This document shows, piece after piece, positions 62,161 to 64,000 of a DNA stretch of 64,000 nt. The position numbers and the translations under genes are program-made. Location of the stretch: assembly GCA_947000775.1 (NCBI GenBank), contig CAMQGK010000637.1, positions 17,502,001 through 17,566,000 on the forward strand. The letters are read 5' to 3'. Each line of letters begins with the position of its first letter. Positions within the stretch are counted from its first letter, which is position 1. Below the pieces are notes generated by a model that worked only from the letters and a program-made list of their open reading frames with translations, ran no database searches and had not been told where the DNA came from. Origin of the DNA: Pterois miles. Lineage: Eukaryota; Chordata; Actinopteri; Perciformes; Scorpaenidae.

Positions 62161-64000
62161 AAAAAAACCATGGAAACAGTCACGTTATAGCGTGTAAAAT
62201 GATTCTATGGTGGAAAGAAGTCATTTCGTAAAATGTTGTAAAATTTTACGAAAAAAACGTCATAGTATAGTATGTCGAAATTTTTCGATGAAAACGTCAA
62301 ATTTTTTAGATGTTGAAAAAAAACATGGAAATGGTCGTATTATAGCGTGTGAAATGATTCTATGGTGAAAAGAAGTCATTTCTTAAATGTAAAATTTTAC
62401 AAAAAAAAGTCAGAGTATAGTATGTCGAAATTTTTCGATGAAAACGTCAAATTATTTAGATGTTGAAAAAAAACATGGAAATGGTCGTATTATAGCGTGT
62501 GAAATGATTCTATGGTGAAAGAGCATTTCGTAAATTAAAAGATGGGAATTTGGATGAAAACTAAATTTAGATGTTGAAAAAAACCATGGAAACGGGTATT
62601 ATAGATTGTAAAATGATTCTATGGTGGAAAGAAGTCATTTCGTAAAATGTAAAATTTTACAAAAAAAAGTCAGAGTATAGTATGTCGAAATTTTTCGATA
62701 AAAACGTCAAATTTTTTAGATGATGAAAAAAACTATGGAAACGGTCGCATTATAGCGTGTAAAATGATTCTATGGTGGAAAGAAGTCATTTCGTAAAATA
62801 ATGTAAAATTTTACAAAAAAAATGTCATTGTATAGTATGTCAAAATTTTTCGATGAAAACGTCAAATTTTTTAGATGTTTAAAAAAATGATGGAAATGGA
62901 TGTATTATAGTGTGTAAAATGTTTCTATGGTGGAAAGAAGTCATTTCGTAAAATGTTGTAAAATTTTCACAAAAAAAAAGTCATAGTACAGTATGTCGAA
63001 ATTTTTCAATGAAAACGTCAAATTTTTTAGATGTTGAAAAAAAAACCATGGAAATGGTCGTATTATAGCGTGTGAAATGATTCCATGGTGGAAAGAAGTC
63101 ATTTCGCAAAATGTTGTAAAATTTAAATAAAAAAAATTCATAGTATAGTATGTCGAAATTTTTTGATGAAAACGTCAAATTGTTTAGATATTTAAAAAAA
63201 ACATGGAAACGGTCATATTATAGCGTGTAAAATGATTCTATGGTAGAAAGTAGTCATTTCGTAAAATGTTGTAAAATTTTACAAAAAAAACGTCATAGTA
63301 TAGCATGTCGAAATTTTTCGATGAAAACGTCAAATTATTTAGATGTTGAAAAAAACCATGGAAACAGTCATGTTATAGCGTGTAAAATGATTCTATGGTG
63401 AAAAGAAGTCATTTCGTAAAATGTAAAATTTTACAAAAAAAGTCATAGTATAGTATGTCGAAATGTTTCAATGAAAACGTCAAATTGTTTAGATATTTAA
63501 AAAAAACATGGAAACGGTCACATTATAGCGTGTAAAATGATTCTATGGTAGAAAGAAGTCATTTCGTAAAATGTTGTAAAATTTTACAAAAAAACGTCAT
63601 AGTATAGCATGTCGAAATTTTTTTCGATGAAAACGTTAAATTATTTGGATGTTGAAAAAAACCATGGAAATGGTCGTATTATAGTGTGTAAAATGATTCT
63701 GTGGTGAAAAGAAATCATCTCGTAAAATGTAAAATTTTACATAAAAAGTCATAGTATACTATGTCGAAATTTTTCGATGAAAACATGGAATTTTTTTATA
63801 TGTTGGAAAAAAACCATGGAAACAGTCACGTTATAGCGTGTAAAATGATTCTATGATGGAAAGAAGTCATTTTGTAAAATGTAAAATTTTACGAAAAAAG
63901 TCATAGTATAGTATGTCGAAATTTTTCGATGAAAACGTCAAATTTTTTAAGTTGTTTAAAAAAATGATCGAAATGGATGTATTATAGTGTGTAAAATGAT
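62161..64000 (+). repeat. 8-kb-type HOR, copy 5, cut by the window edge
   Basis: ATGTCATTG is at 62822 and TTTTTTAAG at 63943. These are 1121 bp apart, against 1725-1730 bp in copies 1-3, a loss of 605 bp or four monomers. A degraded patch lies at 62517-62600 (GAAAGAGCATTTCGTAAATT, then GATGGGAATTTGGATG). The array continues past the right edge. Confidence 0.7.
62517..62600 (+). repeat. Degraded satellite patch near the right edge
   Basis: More than half a monomer is missing between GGTGAAAGAGCATTTCG and GATGTTGAAAAAAACC, and what remains has dropouts. Clean satellite flanks it on both sides. Confidence 0.6.

Larger units (their letters stand above)
1..64000 (+). repeat. Satellite DNA array, ~153 bp monomer, head to tail
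   Basis: The window is filled edge to edge by a tandem repeat of about 150-156 bp. Landmarks such as GATTCTATGGTG, AGTCATTTCGTAAAATG and CGATGAAAACG recur about every 153 bp, always on the same strand, giving an estimated 415-420 copies. The consensus is about 28% G+C with six CpG sites. Both window edges lie inside monomers, so the array continues beyond them. I found no unique sequence longer than about 40 bp, no inverted monomer block and no gene. Nucleosome-sized, AT-rich, HOR-organised satellites are typical of eukaryotic centromeres or pericentromeres; the species and satellite family are not recognised. A plant is favoured by inference only. Confidence 0.97.

Noticed and set aside
1..64000. 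CRISPR-like regularly spaced repeats
   Set aside because: The whole period is repeated with no unique spacers, the repeat is ~153 bp, and no cas-like gene is present.
1..64000. Yeast-type replication origin consensus (AAAATGTAAAA matches WAAAYRTAAAW) in the shorter monomer class
   Set aside because: An 11-bp AT-only motif is expected often by chance in 28% G+C DNA and is meaningful only in budding yeasts, which the array does not suggest.
1..64000. TATA-like and -10/-35-like strings, Shine-Dalgarno-like AGAAG and T-run terminators
   Set aside because: They arise once per monomer from A/T-rich satellite and are not linked to any gene.
1..64000. tRNA, rRNA or small RNA gene
   Set aside because: No tRNA A/B boxes, cloverleaf or rRNA-like conserved GC-rich segments are visible. 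The only GC-rich hairpin (22724-22737) is too short.

Overview
The whole 64 kb window is one head-to-tail satellite DNA array. I see no protein-coding gene, RNA gene, transposable element or CRISPR array in it. The basic monomer is about 150-156 bp (a clean copy at 24721-24873 is 153 bp), about 28% G+C, and there are roughly 415-420 copies, all in the same orientation. The length (close to one nucleosome), AT-richness, layered higher-order repeats and strong homogenisation are what centromeric or pericentromeric satellites of eukaryotes look like. All six CpG sites of the monomer decay to TpG and CpA in many copies, which points to a genome with CpG methylation. A plant is my best guess, but the satellite family and species are not recognised and this remains inference.

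The array has at least four nested scales. (1) Each monomer appears to be built from four diverged sub-repeats of about 38 bp, each marked by a GTCA core at 37, 37, 38 and 41 bp spacing. (2) The ~153 bp monomer exists in several diagnostic variant classes. (3) Ordered runs of variants recur as higher-order repeats (HORs). About 6.2-12.9 kb carries a 2.76 kb HOR (18 monomers) in two full copies and one partial copy. About 12.0-18.4 kb carries a 3.36 kb HOR (22 monomers) twice. About 19-26 kb carries a mosaic 3.6 kb repeat. (4) From about 26 kb to the right edge a larger HOR of roughly 8 kb dominates, with marker-to-marker spacings of 7.59, 8.62, 8.19 and 10.75 kb, and a 5.47 kb duplication (54.0-56.7 / 59.5-62.2) lies within it. 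HOR copies differ by whole numbers of monomers, as expected from unequal exchange.

The monomer carries a 14-16 bp perfect AT palindrome, a TCGAAA/TTTCGA dyad and, overlapping the dyad, a 17-bp motif matching the mammalian CENP-B box at 7 of 9 essential positions (8 of 9 in at least three copies). These are candidate structural or protein-binding elements of a centromeric repeat.

A dozen short patches (for example 690-815, 17662-17790, 37160-37560, 47585-47870, 54045-54240, 60030-60145) look like intact satellite with bases dropped out. Where an intact paralog exists, offsets shift by the number of bases lost. They may be unpolished assembly consensus rather than biology. Three other places stand out: a GC-rich hairpin-containing insertion at 22711-22746, a patch with unfamiliar sequence at 29888-29990, and a 62 bp A-tract at 48434-48495 at a monomer-phase break.
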